64,000 nucleotides of DNA from Malurus cyaneus samueli (GCA_009741485.1 CM019215.1:73971735-74035734); one strand, 5' to 3'. Counted from the first letter of the stretch, positions 24,231-36,803 are shown. Translations and numbers: made by a program. Notes: a model not told the origin generated them from the sequence alone.

Positions 24231-27200
24231 CCAGGACTGACCTCTCTGGTGCTTGTTACTAGCCCAGGTAGAGTTCAACCAAATAATCACTATCCTCTGA
24301 TAATGGGGTGGACCATCCTCTGGGATGAAACAATCATCCAACATTCTTTTGTCCCTCCAGTTGTCTAGCCATCCAGACCATGGTATGCCAATTTGGTTAC
24401 AAAAGATATTGAAGAAGATAGAAATAAAAGACCTTAAAAAGTCAGTGTCACTGAATCACTGAAGGCAGCCAGGCGGGTCAGACATGATCTCCTCTTGGTA
24501 AAGTTTTGCTTTGATTGTTCCAAATCTCACTCTGTGTGCCCAGAAATGGGTTCTAAGATGGGACCCACTTGAGCTCTGAAACATGGGTCGTGTCTCAGAT
24601 GGTAGAGGTTGCTTGAATAGGATTTACATGGTCCCAATTCAAGAAGCTGTTAATTGCAGGATGGTTATTCTACTGCTGTTTCTCATACAAAGGATTTTGC
24701 CATGTAAAGATTTTCATATGCACGGACAGAGCTGAAAACTCTATGAATTTTCCTACTTCCTGTAGCTGATACAGATTAACAGCACAGTAGGACTGAATAC
24801 TGAACAGGCAAATTGTTTTGACACAAAGCATCACTCAGTACCAGACTCTGGCTGATGGAAGCCTTCAATGGAGTGTCACATGAGAAGATGCTTTGTGAGG
24901 TGCAGGAAATGATCTTTTGATGAACTTTCACAACAACCATTGAATTTCCTGGTGGTTTCCTAACAGCTGAGTAGGTGTTAAATATCTGGGAGACATGTTC
25001 CTACTGCAGTTCAGGAAGCAGGGAGAATTTCTTCAGCAATCACTCTGTTGCTATTATTTAAAGTCAGCGCTTGACTTTGTTCACCCCTTCTCGCCCAACC
25101 CCACCTCTTGCCTGTTTTCCTGCAAAGGCATCCAGGCTCTCTGCAGCTTTTGCCTAAGGCCTCTCTCAGTGTTCTCCCATGGTTTTGTCCCAGCAACACT
25201 TAGAAGGGGGTAGCCTTCACCCTCCTGTTGGTATCCTTGCGTTTTACATGCAGCACAAGGTCCTGGAAACAATAGGTTTTGGCTGCTCAGGGCTCCTCCC
25301 TCACAGCCCCTCTCCCCAGCTGCTCCTGCATTAGCTGTGTGCCATTAGGGGTGTCACCCCCGTTCAGCTGTGGCAAGAGCTTAAGCCTGCCCACAAAACC
25401 AATGTCCCACAACAGTGTTCCTGGCTCTTTCCCTTTTCCCTTGCTCAGCTGATCAGAACTCAAGGCTGATGCCAGTTTACACCACGGTACTCATGTGCCC
25501 AGAGTTGGACTTAATATTTCCAGCAGAGTGATCTGCTTAATTTGACTCTTCTACAAGCCATGTGAAGTCTGTTGTTCTTTTAAAGCATACGTGCAAGAGG
25601 AGATTTAATTGTTTTTTCTATGCTTTTGATTACTGTTGGCTGGGTGTATGCAGCTGCCTAGACACCAGAGTTGTAACAATTCTTACTGTGGTTTGTACAG
25701 ATTGACGTATCCCAGCAAGGAATGTAAGCCACAGAAAGCTGGAGGTGAAACCAAGGAGGGACTGTTGAACTGGTAGCAGGGAACAATTTAATTGCAGTTT
25801 AGAATTGCATTAATTTACGGAGGCTTCAGTTACATTGTTCTGGTTTTTGACTTGACCCCCCAGCAGTTGAAAAGAAACCCTGAACATAGATGCTGCAAAT
25901 CCCTAAAGCCAACTCTTCCTGCCCCTGAACTTTCATCATTACATACGCCTTGTAGCATAGAAAAAGTGATACATTCCTGGTGACTTACTCCATTTCTGCT
26001 TTTTTTTTTCTAAATTCTGTATTGAGTTTACTAATTTAAGTCTGTGTCTAATTGGCTGAGAGTCAAATTTATTCTTTTAGTATGAGGGGAGAGGTCTTCC
26101 CTTTGCTCAATTTATATTCCCATTCTGATACATCTAGTAAGCTTTTTTATAAAAGCCAACTTCAGTCTTAATTTTGCAAAGAGAGGAGGAATAGTACATG
26201 TTTAGAAAAATGTGGGATTTTATTAAATCTGGGAATATAGATAATAGAGTGAGACAGAGATGAACATTTGCTGTAAGGTTAGTTTACAATATAAGACTAC
26301 TCCAAACAATAAGTAAAATATTTTCATTTGATTGTAAGAATTTTCAGTTGTTTCCTGTGATTTGAAACTTTATTTCTGTTTTCACTTTTAATACTGCTTT
26401 CCTATTATTGGATGCAAGAGAAAGCATTCATTTCACAATGAAAAAAGTGACATTTATTTCTGAAAATCTTCAACTATTGTGCTGACTTTTTCCTAAAATT
26501 GGGCAAATGATTGGCCATTGTACAGTGTTCTGAAAGACATACATTTCAAGAGAAGCACATCCTGACAAATTACTTGCACTGAAGCATTTCCAGCCATTTT
26601 CCTCTAAAACTGAGTTAACCTTGATGTGTATTAACAAACTGTGCCCTGATCGCATCTCAGAATTGGGACCAAAGTCAATAGGGATGTGGAGATGCTTTTC
26701 GGTGTCTCTTCACTTGTACGGTAATTTGGGATTTTTGCAACTTTGATTTATTCCCATACAATTCAGTCCAATTTTGGAGATGGATGAACTGTATCTGGAA
26801 GAGAAAAGGCTTTGTAGAACAATTTTTTAAGGCTTTTGTTCTTTAGTTCCAACACTTAGTTCTTCAGCTGAATTTTTTTTTCCACTTAGTGATAAAATAA
26901 CACTTAAAAGGTTAAAAAAGGTTTGCAAATTATTACAGCGTGTGAATGTTATACTGACTCATAGAATAAAGATGGGCAAGGATTTTACTGGCTTTTTCTG
27001 GAGGACAACAAAAAAAATTGAAGGGATGTCTCAGGACACGGGGACCAGCTGCTCTGCTCTGGGAGCAACTGCCTTGTGCAATCCTTTTCATTAACTGGCT
27101 GAGTCCTTTTGTGAGCGCTTTGTCCCCTCCCCTTCATTTCTGTGGAAAATTATTTCAAAGCTTTATTTCTCTAAGGATCCAGAATATTTCTTTCATTCAA

Positions 27201-28564
27201 AGTCTAAAATTTTTCTTGGCCAAAACACCTATTTGTTCTTCAACGAGTCTGTAGTTAGAACAGCTCTTCTCTTACTGTTGTATCTTAATTATCAGACTGC
27301 TCCTAAATGTTCTTCATCTACATTTATTTCTGGATAACACCTCTACCTGAGATATTATTTTTTCCTTTTTTTTTAATAGCTGAAGGACTTTTTAGTAGAT
27401 GTTTTAACTTTTCAATGTGTAGTTAAACTTGATTTTTTTGGCAGTTTTTACCTTGTTCTTGTGCTTCTAGATTGTGACCAGTGTTTTCTCCTTTGATGTT
27501 TTCTTATTTTCTAACATCACCCTTCTGTATTTCAAGCAGATGCCTAGATGTCATCCTTCAAGGAAATCTGTGGTCCTTTCTTAGAGATTTCCTTCCCTCC
27601 AGGGCACTCCTGATGTGGGATAACTTCCTGAGTTTAAGCACTTCTGGAACTGAGCCAGCCCTCCTGCTCCATGAACTGTCTTTAAGTAGTTCCCTTACTG
27701 TGTCATTTTGTGTCTTTTCAAACTGAGCGCTTTCCTTCCAGGTTGACTCATGACATGTCACTTTTCCCTGGGTGGCTGTAAGAGCTTATTGGCTCTAGTG
27801 TAGGCAGGATATCACTTTTCCAGGGACCTAGACTGCCAAAGAGCTTTGTGAGCAGGTGCAGATTCAATTGGTTTTTCAGCAGAATCTTACCATAGACTGG
27901 GCATCAGTTTCAAGCTCAGCTGGCCCTAAGGTGTCCAGTATTTGTGGAGAAAGGGAACTGAATTATAGTCATATTTACATACCAACTGCACATGTTCAAT
28001 TCTTCCCACTTGGCTTGAGTTGGGCCTTGACCAGTGCTGCCATTGGGCAGGTAGGTTGCTCAGATTAGCCCTTGGCCATTGTGTTGTTGTTTGCCTCCCC
28101 AAAAGCCACTTTTTATGTTGGATGAGCCATCACTACGCTTGCATCACAGCCATCACTGGTGGTCATCACTTGAGCAGGTTTGTGGAAAATAAAGGTCAGG
28201 TTGGGATGGAAGAGAACATATAATCACCCAGTGTCTGAGCACCCTCTTGGTGAAAGAAATAATATTTCTTTTTCTGTTTGAAATTCCATGGTTATTTGTG
28301 CCCATCAGATCTTTTCTGCCACTGTGAACTTTTGAAGAGAATCCATCTGCATCTGCTGCCTGTGTCAGTCACCTCTTGTAAGTCCCTTGCACATTCTTGC
28401 CTAGGGGATCTTATTGCAACTTGGTCATGTCCTTGTGACCACAAAAGCACCAAGAAGTAGCCCTCTCAGAGGGCTCCAACAAGAGCTGTGCTGGGAAAAA
28501 ACACTTTTTCCCACTGTGCCAACTCTATTGTGGCTCATGAGAACACTCTGTATGTAACCACCCT
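24231..28564. other. Mostly unique sequence, no gene recognised
   Basis: About 25080-25460 is GC-richer and pyrimidine-rich, with overlapping short frames on both strands and no recognised similarity. About 27020-28460 contains several overlapping short frames in mixed composition. Parts may be very old repeat, but I cannot assign a family. No RNA gene is seen. Confidence 0.45.
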
Positions 28565-28840
28565 TGCTACAAGGGTGCACCTCTGACTGCTGTTGAACTG
28601 GTGCTGCACTGGGCTGCTCAGGTCTTCTGAAAAGCTTCTGTCCTGGCCATGTCCTTGATGGAATTTGCTTTGCCCCACTTTTTTTTCCAACCTGTCAAGA
28701 TCCTTCTTCCTGCTAGTCTTACTCTGCATGTTGAGTTCTTAACCCTGGCCAGGTACATCCAGAGACTTGCTGAAAGGTGAACTCACTCCCATCATCCAAG
28801 TCCTCAGTGAAGACATTGATCAGTATTAATCTTAGTATTG
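28565..28840 (-). mobile_element. Old CR1 LINE body fragment, antisense
   Basis: The plus strand shows weakened but collinear matches to the reverse complement of the CR1 3' body: the ccaacctgtcaagatcc segment, then gacttgctgaaaggtgaact, tcccatcatccaagtcc and gtgaagacattgatcagtat. In typical copies these read as the cctgtccaggtcc, aacttgctgagggtgc and gatgaagatgtt regions. The order and spacing are right, so the call does not rest on one motif. The copy is more diverged than the one at 23.7 kb. Boundaries are approximate. Confidence 0.7.
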
Positions 28841-31800
28841 AGAGTTTTAATCTTAAATTGTTTGGCTGGTTTGAGATGAGAAATTGGTATGCTCCACTTA
28901 AGTAAAGGTGAAGCACGAGGTTAATATAAATTCAGCAATTAGATTGCATTATGCCATCAGTCAGAGCCAACTGGCTGCCAAAATACCACATTTCAAGTGC
29001 TGTTGCAGAAATAGGTGTTTATAAGGAGTGAACAAAAGACACTTCTGCCCGTGCAAGGCTTAGAGGAATCACTTAAAATGTCACAGATGCTCATTTATAT
29101 TTGCTGTTATGTCAGATGAATGGGCATCTTCCTAACTAGAAAAATATCGAATTGGATTTGATAGGGCACCATGTGCTTGAGGTTATTCTTAAGTGCCTTC
29201 TGGGGAAATGAAGGAAACTTTTGATCCCCACCCTGCCCAGCCATTTTTCTTTCTCTTGGAAAGCACACAGTCCTTTGAGATGTTGGGCAGCAACTTGTTG
29301 CATAAGGTACCAGGCTGAGTCATTCAAAGTTCCTTAGAGGGTTGAAATCACACTGTTCCACACACACGTGCACACACAATAACTGCAGACTTTAAAAACC
29401 CAATTGTTTTAAGCATATAAGCTCCTTTTGTTGTCTGTAAAATTCTCTAGTAGGAAATCTGTCCGCCCATTGCCATCAATTATTTATATGAGCTTCAAGC
29501 CTGATACTTTGCTTTGGACACAAATGGAGCTGCAAATGTTCTCTGCAACCTTTTCTCTAGAGATGCTGCTGGTAAAGTCCTGTCCAACCTCTGTGCTCAC
29601 TCTGCCCATAGGAACAATCCCTCCTGTAAAAATCCTAGTAAAAGCTAGGCAATTTTGTTGTGATTTTGGGTAAACTAGGTGAGTTCAGTGATTGTGTGGC
29701 CTGTGTAAGGGTGTGGTGTGTTGTGCCCTGGTGATAGGTTTTGTTTTATTTTTGTAAAGCAAATTAGTATCGGATGCCACCAAACAACACCATGCTGAGT
29801 AAACTTTGTAGCATTGGCAGCACCCCTGGTCATGCCTACAGGAGCCCAAAATAAAATAATTATCCAACTGTTCACCCATTCTTGTGGGCAAGTTTTGCCC
29901 CCAACAAGTAGAATGTATATAAAAATGGGTGTGAATTTTTAAATGACAGATTGTCCTTAACTGGCCTATGTACAGGTGTTTTTGTTTTGTTCTCTATGCT
30001 CCCCACTGTGGTGAAATATTTGTCTTTTTCAGTTAACAGAAGAGTGAAATAAGTGTATGGCAGCCTAAACTGTCATAGGCTGGCCAGAAAAGAAGGAATC
30101 AAAAGGTCAGTAAAACAAGGAAATAATGAAAGACAAAGAAATGGATAGAAATCCTGCAGGGTAGGCTCATAATAACAGGTTTTGTTTAATTCTTCACCGA
30201 TACCTTGGATTTTCACCATTCGGCTCTTGCGATTATCAAAATGTGAAAAAACGATTCTTAAATGGTTTAGGAGAGCAAACGTTTCTTTTATCCGGAGGGG
30301 AATAGTAAATGCTGAGTAGAACTGTGGGTAGATTTTTCTTGCACGTATTCAGGATTGCTCAGATGTGTGGTTTGAGGAGTGTATGTTGCTATATCTCAGT
30401 GGGGACATGCCTGTATTTATAATGATGGAGAAACAGTTCCATGGAAGGTGTTCTCCATCTGGTTTGATAAGTCCACAGTACTACCAGGTGATACAAACCC
30501 ATGGGACAATTGCAGTGAGATTTTTTTTTTTTTCATTTAAATACCACCTCAGCCATAATTTCATGTGATAAAAAAGCCTACTTAAAAGCTTATGTGATTA
30601 ATTACATCAGTTGGTGTAAGTGAAATGCAATGATACATATCTGACATGAAATTTGATTCAATGGTATGTGGTATTAAGTTCTCTTCATGTGCACTGGCTC
30701 AGCAATAGCCACAGCTTACTAGAAAGCCCGAATTCTCCTGAACTTTGTCAGGCTGGATAATCACACCACTCTGAATGACAGTTGTATAGGGCTTGAAATG
30801 CACACAGTATGTGAGGCATGCATTTTAGAAACAAATAAACATACATAAACATAAACATGCTGTGTAGCACATCCAGTACTCTTCAATTCTCTTGTATGAA
30901 TGTATTACATCTCTGAGCATGAGAGTTGCAGGCAAATGACTTCTGTCCTTGGCAAGGCAGGGGCTGTCAAACTTTGTGGCAGTTCAAAAGCAGCCCTGGT
31001 GATTTGGTAGACCTGATGAATCAAACAACCTTCAATAATCCATAAAGTGTTTAAAATTCATGTCTATTCATCTAATATATCTGTTAACTTGTTTATTAAA
31101 TATTTGCTAAAAGTATCTCACCTTTTGCAAGATATCTAAGAATATTAAGTGAGTCTTCAACAATAGACCAGAATTGTTTGAGAATATTGTGAACATGTGC
31201 CAAGTAGCCTCATCGCCTATTCCAGACCTGGCATTGTCCAAGGAGCTGCCTGTTGTTGGTTTAATAAGCAGTTACCTGGACAAATGGAACTTTTTTCCTT
31301 TCTGTTGCTTGTCTTCACATTTTTTTTTCTAAGGAAGTGAGATGTGCATAGATGTCACAAGAAACTGTAAAGTACATAACTGCAAATGATGCAAGCAGAA
31401 AAATAGGGTCAGTTTGTTTGCAGCTGTAGATCTCCTTCAAAATTGTGGAACTGAAAACTGTCCCACTTTGCATGTTGTTCTGGGCAGGAACAGGAGAAGG
31501 TGCACATGGAGGGAGTGTTATGAGAGGTAGCATTTTGCAGCAGTGTTGGAAGGAACATGATTCTTCAATTTCCTGTCCCTTGTTCCACTGTGCTGCTAGG
31601 TAACATGCAGCATTAATTTATTATGCAGGTAATTTTCTTTTCTCTCCTTTCAAAATAATGGTAACAGAGTGTGCACCAGAAGTATTTCTGCTTTCTGTCT
31701 GGGGTTGAGATGGAAAATGGCAGTGATACACTGCAGCTGTCCAGCACAGGGGCAGCAGAAATTGCTTCTATTGTGTAAATGAGACTTGGGTAATATGGGA

Positions 31801-32959
31801 ACTGTTTTCTACATTGGAAATAGCTCATATTTTCTGGAATGTGCATTCAAACATTCGTTTTTCTAGACAGTGAACCCAGTTGACTTTGCAGTAAATCAGT
31901 AGCCTACTCAGTGTTGTATCTAGGTACGGCTTTGGCCCTCTGCCTGAGTGGGAGTCCTGGAAGGCTTCACTTTATGTGTGCACTGAGCATTGTGAGCTCC
32001 TGTTGTTTCTCTCATCTTTCTGAGGCTGCACAAAGCTTCGTGAAACCATGTTGCCCTGCTCAGCAGCAAGCTTGCAGGCTGTTAAAAGTCATTTCAAGTC
32101 AGGAATCAGTCTGCAATAGTCTCCCCAAATAACGTGGTTGTGTTTTTTTTCATGTCTATTTAAATGAAATGGATATTTTTCTTAATTCGGTTGAAATTCC
32201 GGGTGGTTTTCCTCATGTTAATGAGAACCAGAAAATTTTTCCTTTATGCACACTTTTTTTTTTGCCCCGATATTCCTGAACATGGACAGAAAACATTATC
32301 AAACTTAAAGGAATAATATAATCACTTAAAATGAATAATTAGATGTCTTATTTGGAGTTCTGTTTTCAGCTTTTTTCTTACCAAATAGATTGCTCTATGA
32401 AGACAAAAACTCCAGATGTTAGGAACTTGAGTTCTCAGTACACTGGGGAAATTAGAACAAGTGATCAAGAAACTGATGAAAATAAGGGCTCCTTGTAGCA
32501 CTGTCACAAAAAAATGAACTTGTCTGATTACACATAATGTATTTATTTGGGGAATAAAAGAAGCCTTTCCTAATTTTGAAAGTTCTCTCTGTCTTGAAAT
32601 TTGGTGAACCTTTTTCCTAACATAGGGGTGAATATGCAGGCCTCTGTAAAAGAACATTTAAGTTATTTTTGTTCCCCAAACTGCTCTATGTATTTCTTCA
32701 TCAAAAGGCCATATAAATGAGCTCCTCCCAAATAAAGAGTGGCTGAAGGGCTGAGGTAGCAGATTAGTGTTCTTACAAATACTTTTGTTTATGCGTAGAT
32801 TTACACTCATACATGCTCCTAAAGGAGATTTTAAAAAATTATTTTTGTTCTTTTCAGTGCTCCTAGGGTCACATACCTCTTGTGTGCATTTTCAGCTTGC
32901 CAGATGCATCTAGAGGATGCTGCTTTCTGCTGCCAGGACAACTTAGAGTATTTTCTATC
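28841..32959. other. Unique non-coding sequence
   Basis: No gene or transposon is recognised. Short CA-rich simple sequence occurs at about 29357-29380. About 30190-30300 keeps six CpGs in roughly 110 AT-rich bases (accgat, ttcggc, tgcgat, aacgat, aacgtt, tccgga), which is unusual here and may mark a conserved element. Confidence 0.45.
32955..32959. repeat. Target-site duplication, left copy (CTATC)
   Basis: The pentamer ctatc directly precedes the TGTGTTGG start of the LTR and is repeated exactly at 34535-34539, immediately after the LTR's terminal CAACA. A 5-bp duplication is typical of ERVL-type integration. Confidence 0.85.
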
Positions 32960-34534
32960 TGTGTTGGTTTTACTTGGCCCAGTTTTTGGAGGTGGGGGGG
33001 CCAAAAAGATGGTGCCTGTGAGAAGCTTCTGGAGGCTTCCACCATGTCCAGCAGAGCCAATTGCTGTGGGCTGTGAGGATGATGGACATGCCACTGACCA
33101 AACCTGGGCCATTAAATAGTGGTTACGCCTCTGTGAAAACATATTTAAAGAAGAAATCAAAACAAGGGCACTCAGAGAGTTTTGCCAGTGGAGGAGGCTG
33201 AGAAAATATGTGAAGGATGCAGGCACCAAGGTCAGTGCAGGAGGGGGAGGAGCTGCTCCAGGCCCGGAGCTGGGATTCCTTTGCAGGCCGTGGTGACAAC
33301 CATGGTGGAGCAGGCTGTCCCCTGCAGCCCTGGTGACACATGGTGGAGCGGTGCAGCCATGGTGACCATGGTGGACCTGCGGTGACAGTGTCGTGGTGAC
33401 ATGGTGGAGCAGGCTGTCCCCTGCAGCCATGGTGACCATGGTGGAGCAGGCTGTCCCCCTGCAGCCCATGGTGACCATGGTGGAGCAGGCTGTCCCCTGC
33501 AGCCCATGGTGACCATGTGGAGCAGGCTGTCCCCCTGCAGCCACGGTGACCATGGTGGAGCAGGCTGTCCCCTGCAGCCCATGGTGACCATGGTGGAGCA
33601 GGCTGTCCCCCTAGCCCATGGTGCCATGGTGACCATGGTGGAGCAGGCTGTCCGCCTAGGTGACCATGGTGGAGCAGGCTGTCCCCTGCAGCCCATGGTG
33701 ACCATGGTGGAGCAGGCTGTCCCCCTGCAGCCATGGTGACCCATGGTGAGAGGCTGTCCACTGCAGCCCTGGACCATGGGGAGCAGGCGTCCCTGCAGCC
33801 CATGGTGACCCCAATGGTGGAGCAGGCTGTCCCCTGCACCCATGGGGTCCACAGAGGGTGCAGAGATCACCCGCAGCCCGTGGAGGAGGAGGTCCCCACC
33901 GGAGCGGGCGGACACGGAAGGGGCTGTGTCCAGCAGAAGACCCATGGAGAGAGAGGCCTTGCTCCCGAGATGGAACAGCCTGGCCTTCTGCCTGTACCCA
34001 GGGGACGAGGGACCCCACGGTGCAGCAGTTTTGGGATGACTGTCTGCCCGTGGGGGCACTCACGATGCAGCAGATGTGTGTGGACTGCTGCTCGTGAGAG
34101 TGGAGCCACGCCGGAGAGGTTCATGAAGAACTGTCTCCGTGGGAGGGACCCCACGGCAACGCAAGGGAAGGAATCTTCTCCCTCAGCTGTCACAGAGGAT
34201 CCGGTGATGAACTGACCAACCCCACACCTGTTCCTGCCTGCTTTGTTGTATGTGGGAAGGGGGAGGGAGTGGGGAGAAGATGGTGTCTTTGAGGGTTGTA
34301 ATTTATTTCTCATTCTCCTCCTCTGACTTTGTTAGTATAAATTCACTTGATTATTTAAGTTGTGCCTGTTTTTTCCATCAAGTGTTTCCTCCTGTCCTTA
34401 TCTCAATCATGAACCTTTTTGTTAGTTTTTTTTTTCCCCCCTTCGCTCTTCTCTACCCGGTGTGGTGGTGGGGGAGAGCGAATGAGCAGGTGTTGTGGGT
34501 GCCTGGCTTTTGGCCAGCATTCCAAACCGCAACA
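32960..34534 (+). mobile_element. Solo LTR of an ERVL-like endogenous retrovirus, expanded by an internal minisatellite
   Basis: The element starts TGTGTTGG and ends CAACA, is flanked by exact CTATC duplications, and has no internal retroviral genes, so it is a solo LTR left by recombination. Collinear landmarks of a common passerine LTR family are visible: the tgcctgtgagaagcttctgg and atgtccagcagagccaa region near the start, a TATA-like tatttaaa at 33142-33149, the gaggagctgctccaggc segment, the gttcatgaagaactgtctcc and tgggagggaccccacg segments, and the cctgtccttatctcaatcatga segment near the 3' end. The related copy at 36.1 kb is about 714 bp, so this one is more than twice as long. The excess is a tandem array at 33288-33845. 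The long open frames on both strands here come from the array and encode nothing recognisable. Confidence 0.9.
33288..33845 (+). repeat. GC-rich minisatellite, about 15 units of roughly 38 bp, inside the LTR
   Basis: Each unit reads approximately as catggtgaccatggtgg, then agcaggctgtcc, then ccctgcagcc, with lengths of about 32-41 bp. Central units are nearly identical; the first three or four and the last three units are degenerate or truncated, the usual pattern for arrays that turn over in the middle. Most units contain an odd palindrome (ccatggtgaccatgg) and alternate between three, four and five Cs after ctgt. The unit resembles the host LTR's own gtggagcagg and ctgcagccc segments, so the array most likely grew from LTR sequence. 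Copy number is counted by eye. Confidence 0.95.
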
Positions 34535-34539
34535 CTATC
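34535..34539. repeat. Target-site duplication, right copy (CTATC)
   Basis: This is an exact repeat of 32955-32959, directly abutting the LTR's last base. It fixes both ends of the insertion and shows that the LTR is an independent insertion. Confidence 0.85.
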
Positions 34540-36089
34540 TCAAGTAGAAAAAAAGTATCCCTTCAGGGAGACAAACCGCTGCTCATCTAAGTAGGGGTAG
34601 AAAAACTACCAAATAGCCCAGCTGCTGTATTTTTGAATGTAGCAGAGAAACTTCATGGGGGTGGAAAGAGGTGTAGGTGATAGTTTAGAGGAAAACTGAT
34701 CTGGACAACACTCTAATTATAGGGTGGTTTATCAACTCTGATCACATGGCAGATCTCACTGTCCTTTTGAAGGGAATTATTTGGGAAAGGTGGAGTAGCT
34801 GAGGGTGAAGAATAAGTGCCTCATGCCAAGGCACAGTTGGCAGCTGACCACCTTATTTAATGTTTTATTTCCTTCATGACCTATTGTTGTCTGCCCTGAC
34901 CTCTGTTTCAGCTCTTAAACCCTGGCAACAGAGAGATCAGATTAGGTTAACTACTACATTGTTTAAAAAATAGACTGGGTAAGTACAGCAGTCTTCAGTG
35001 TAGCTTCTAACAAGATTTTCAACCAAAAACCAACCTGAAATATGATCTTGAGCAAAAGCACTTCATTGTTTCACTCCTCACTGCTCCAATAGCATAAAAC
35101 TATCACTGAATTTCAGATTTATTCTTTGAGATTAAAAATCTCTGATTAGTCCTAAGCACCACTTGTTAATGTCAAGGATTTAATGCATTCTATCTTTATT
35201 TTGATTTGCTGGAAATGAATACATTTCTTTTTAAGAAGGTACCATAAATTACTAACTTGCATGGAATACAAGTGTAATTCTTCATTAACCCTCCCAGAAT
35301 TTATTGACAAATTCTGCTCTGTTACTCCTGCACGGTTACAGGATTCTGTTGCCTTACACAGCTGAGTAGCAGCTGCTGGTGATGCCCTGTATTTCTAGGA
35401 GCACTTTTCAAAAAGTTACTCAACAGCTTGGAGGGAAGAAGTGAATAAACGTAGATATGAGAGATAAAAGTGCATTAATGAGAACAGCATTTGTTAGTGT
35501 CTTCACTGTCACTAAACACAGAGAAGAATATTTTCTGATTAATTTAAAAAACAAACAGATAAAAGCCATTACCATGGTCTGTGGCCAGGGCTTGAAAACT
35601 CTAAAGGCCCATTTTCGGGTGAGTCCTTCTAATCTCACCCTAAAAAATTCAGGAAAACTGACCTCTTTAATAAAGAAACATTAAGTCCCCTTCTTCCCCC
35701 TCACTCCTCTTTAATTTTTAATTTTGCATTATGCTTCTGCACTGATTTTTTCCCCATGTGGTCCTCTTTCCTGCTTTGTGTTATGTGGTGAGGGAATGCT
35801 GTATATTAATTAAATCTCATGTGCACTTTCTTTTGCAGTTGAGGCTGCTATGAAACCCCTTCACTAGTAGCCAGTGCCTTTCAATTGATTCCCAATAGAC
35901 TCAGGATCTGGTGGAAATTCTGTACCTGATTTCCCCCACTCATTGTGGGCAAAAGTGGTGGGCTGGGTAATCAGACCCAGTGATCTGACATTTCTGGAAT
36001 GTAGGGTTTTGTAATTAATAGGCTTAAGTTTTTTTCACTATCAGTGACAGGACATAACTGAGCTAAGTCTGAATTCTGTGATTACTCCC
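34540..36089. other. Unique sequence between two related LTRs
   Basis: No retroviral gag, pol or env similarity is visible, so this is host DNA and not the inside of a provirus. About 35440-35690 has overlapping 75- and 72-codon frames on opposite strands and an even composition. It could be a conserved non-coding element, but there is no direct evidence. Confidence 0.5.
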
Positions 36090-36803
36090 TGTGCTGGGTT
36101 TGTGTGGCCAGGGGCTATTGGGGTGGCTTCTGTGAGAAGCTGCCAGAAGCTTCCCCCGTGTCCAACAGAGCCAATGCTGGCTCCAAGAGACACTCCCTGG
36201 CCAAGGCCAAGTACATCAGTGGACGTGGGAGCACCTCTGGGATAAAATATCTACAAAGGGGAAGAAGTTACAGCATCAGCCAGGAGAGAGGAAGGAGAAG
36301 ATGTGAGAGAAACAGCCCTGCAGACATCAGTAAAGGAAGGGGAGAAGGTGTTCCAAAAGTTTGTGGAGGTTGTTTCCCATGGAAGGGACGCCCCCCAGTG
36401 AAGCAGGAGGGGGAGTGTGAGGAGTTCTTCCCCTGAGGAGAAAGCAGTGACAGAGACAGTGGATGATTAAATGACTGAAACCCTCATTCTCCATCCCCCT
36501 GTGCTGCTGGAGAGCCAGAGGTGGAAAAATCAGGAGTGAAGTTGAGCCCAGGAAGAAGAGAGCCTTGGGGGGAAGTGTTCTTTAAGATTTGGTTTTATTT
36601 TGCATTATCCTACCCTTACTGGTAATAAATTAAACCAAATTCTCCAAGTCAAGTCTGTTTTGCCCATGACAGTAGCTGGTGAGTGATGTCCTTATCTCTC
36701 GTGAGCCTTTCATTAGATTTTCTCTCCCTTGCCCAGTTAAGGACAGGAGTGACAGAGTGGCTTTGGTGAGTACCTGGGACACAGCCAGGGTCAGCTCACT
36801 GCA
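36090..36803 (+). mobile_element. Solo LTR, same ERVL-like family as the one at 33 kb
   Basis: It starts TGTGCTGG and shows in order ggcttctgtgagaagctgcc, cccccgtgtccaacagagcc, a TATA-like gataaaatatct near 36240, the tgaagcaggaggggga and ctgaggagaaagc region, gtgaagttgagcccaggaa, a polyadenylation signal aataaa at 36624-36629, aagtctgttttgcccatgac, and a 3' end cagccagggtcagctcactgca. At about 714 bp it is close to full length. No internal viral region is attached. The flanking pentamers ctccc (36085-36089) and ttcct (36804-36808) differ by two transitions, so a decayed target duplication is possible but not certain. No minisatellite expansion is present here. Confidence 0.88.

Noticed and set aside
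32831..34063. Open frames of 240, 238 and 275 codons on the minus strand and 112-160 on the plus strand
   Set aside because: They run through the minisatellite, appear in several frames of both strands at once, and encode only the repeated unit. They are artefacts of a stop-poor tandem repeat.
32960..36803. A short provirus with two LTRs
   Set aside because: The first LTR has its own exact flanking duplication, and the 1.6 kb between the LTRs has no retroviral similarity.
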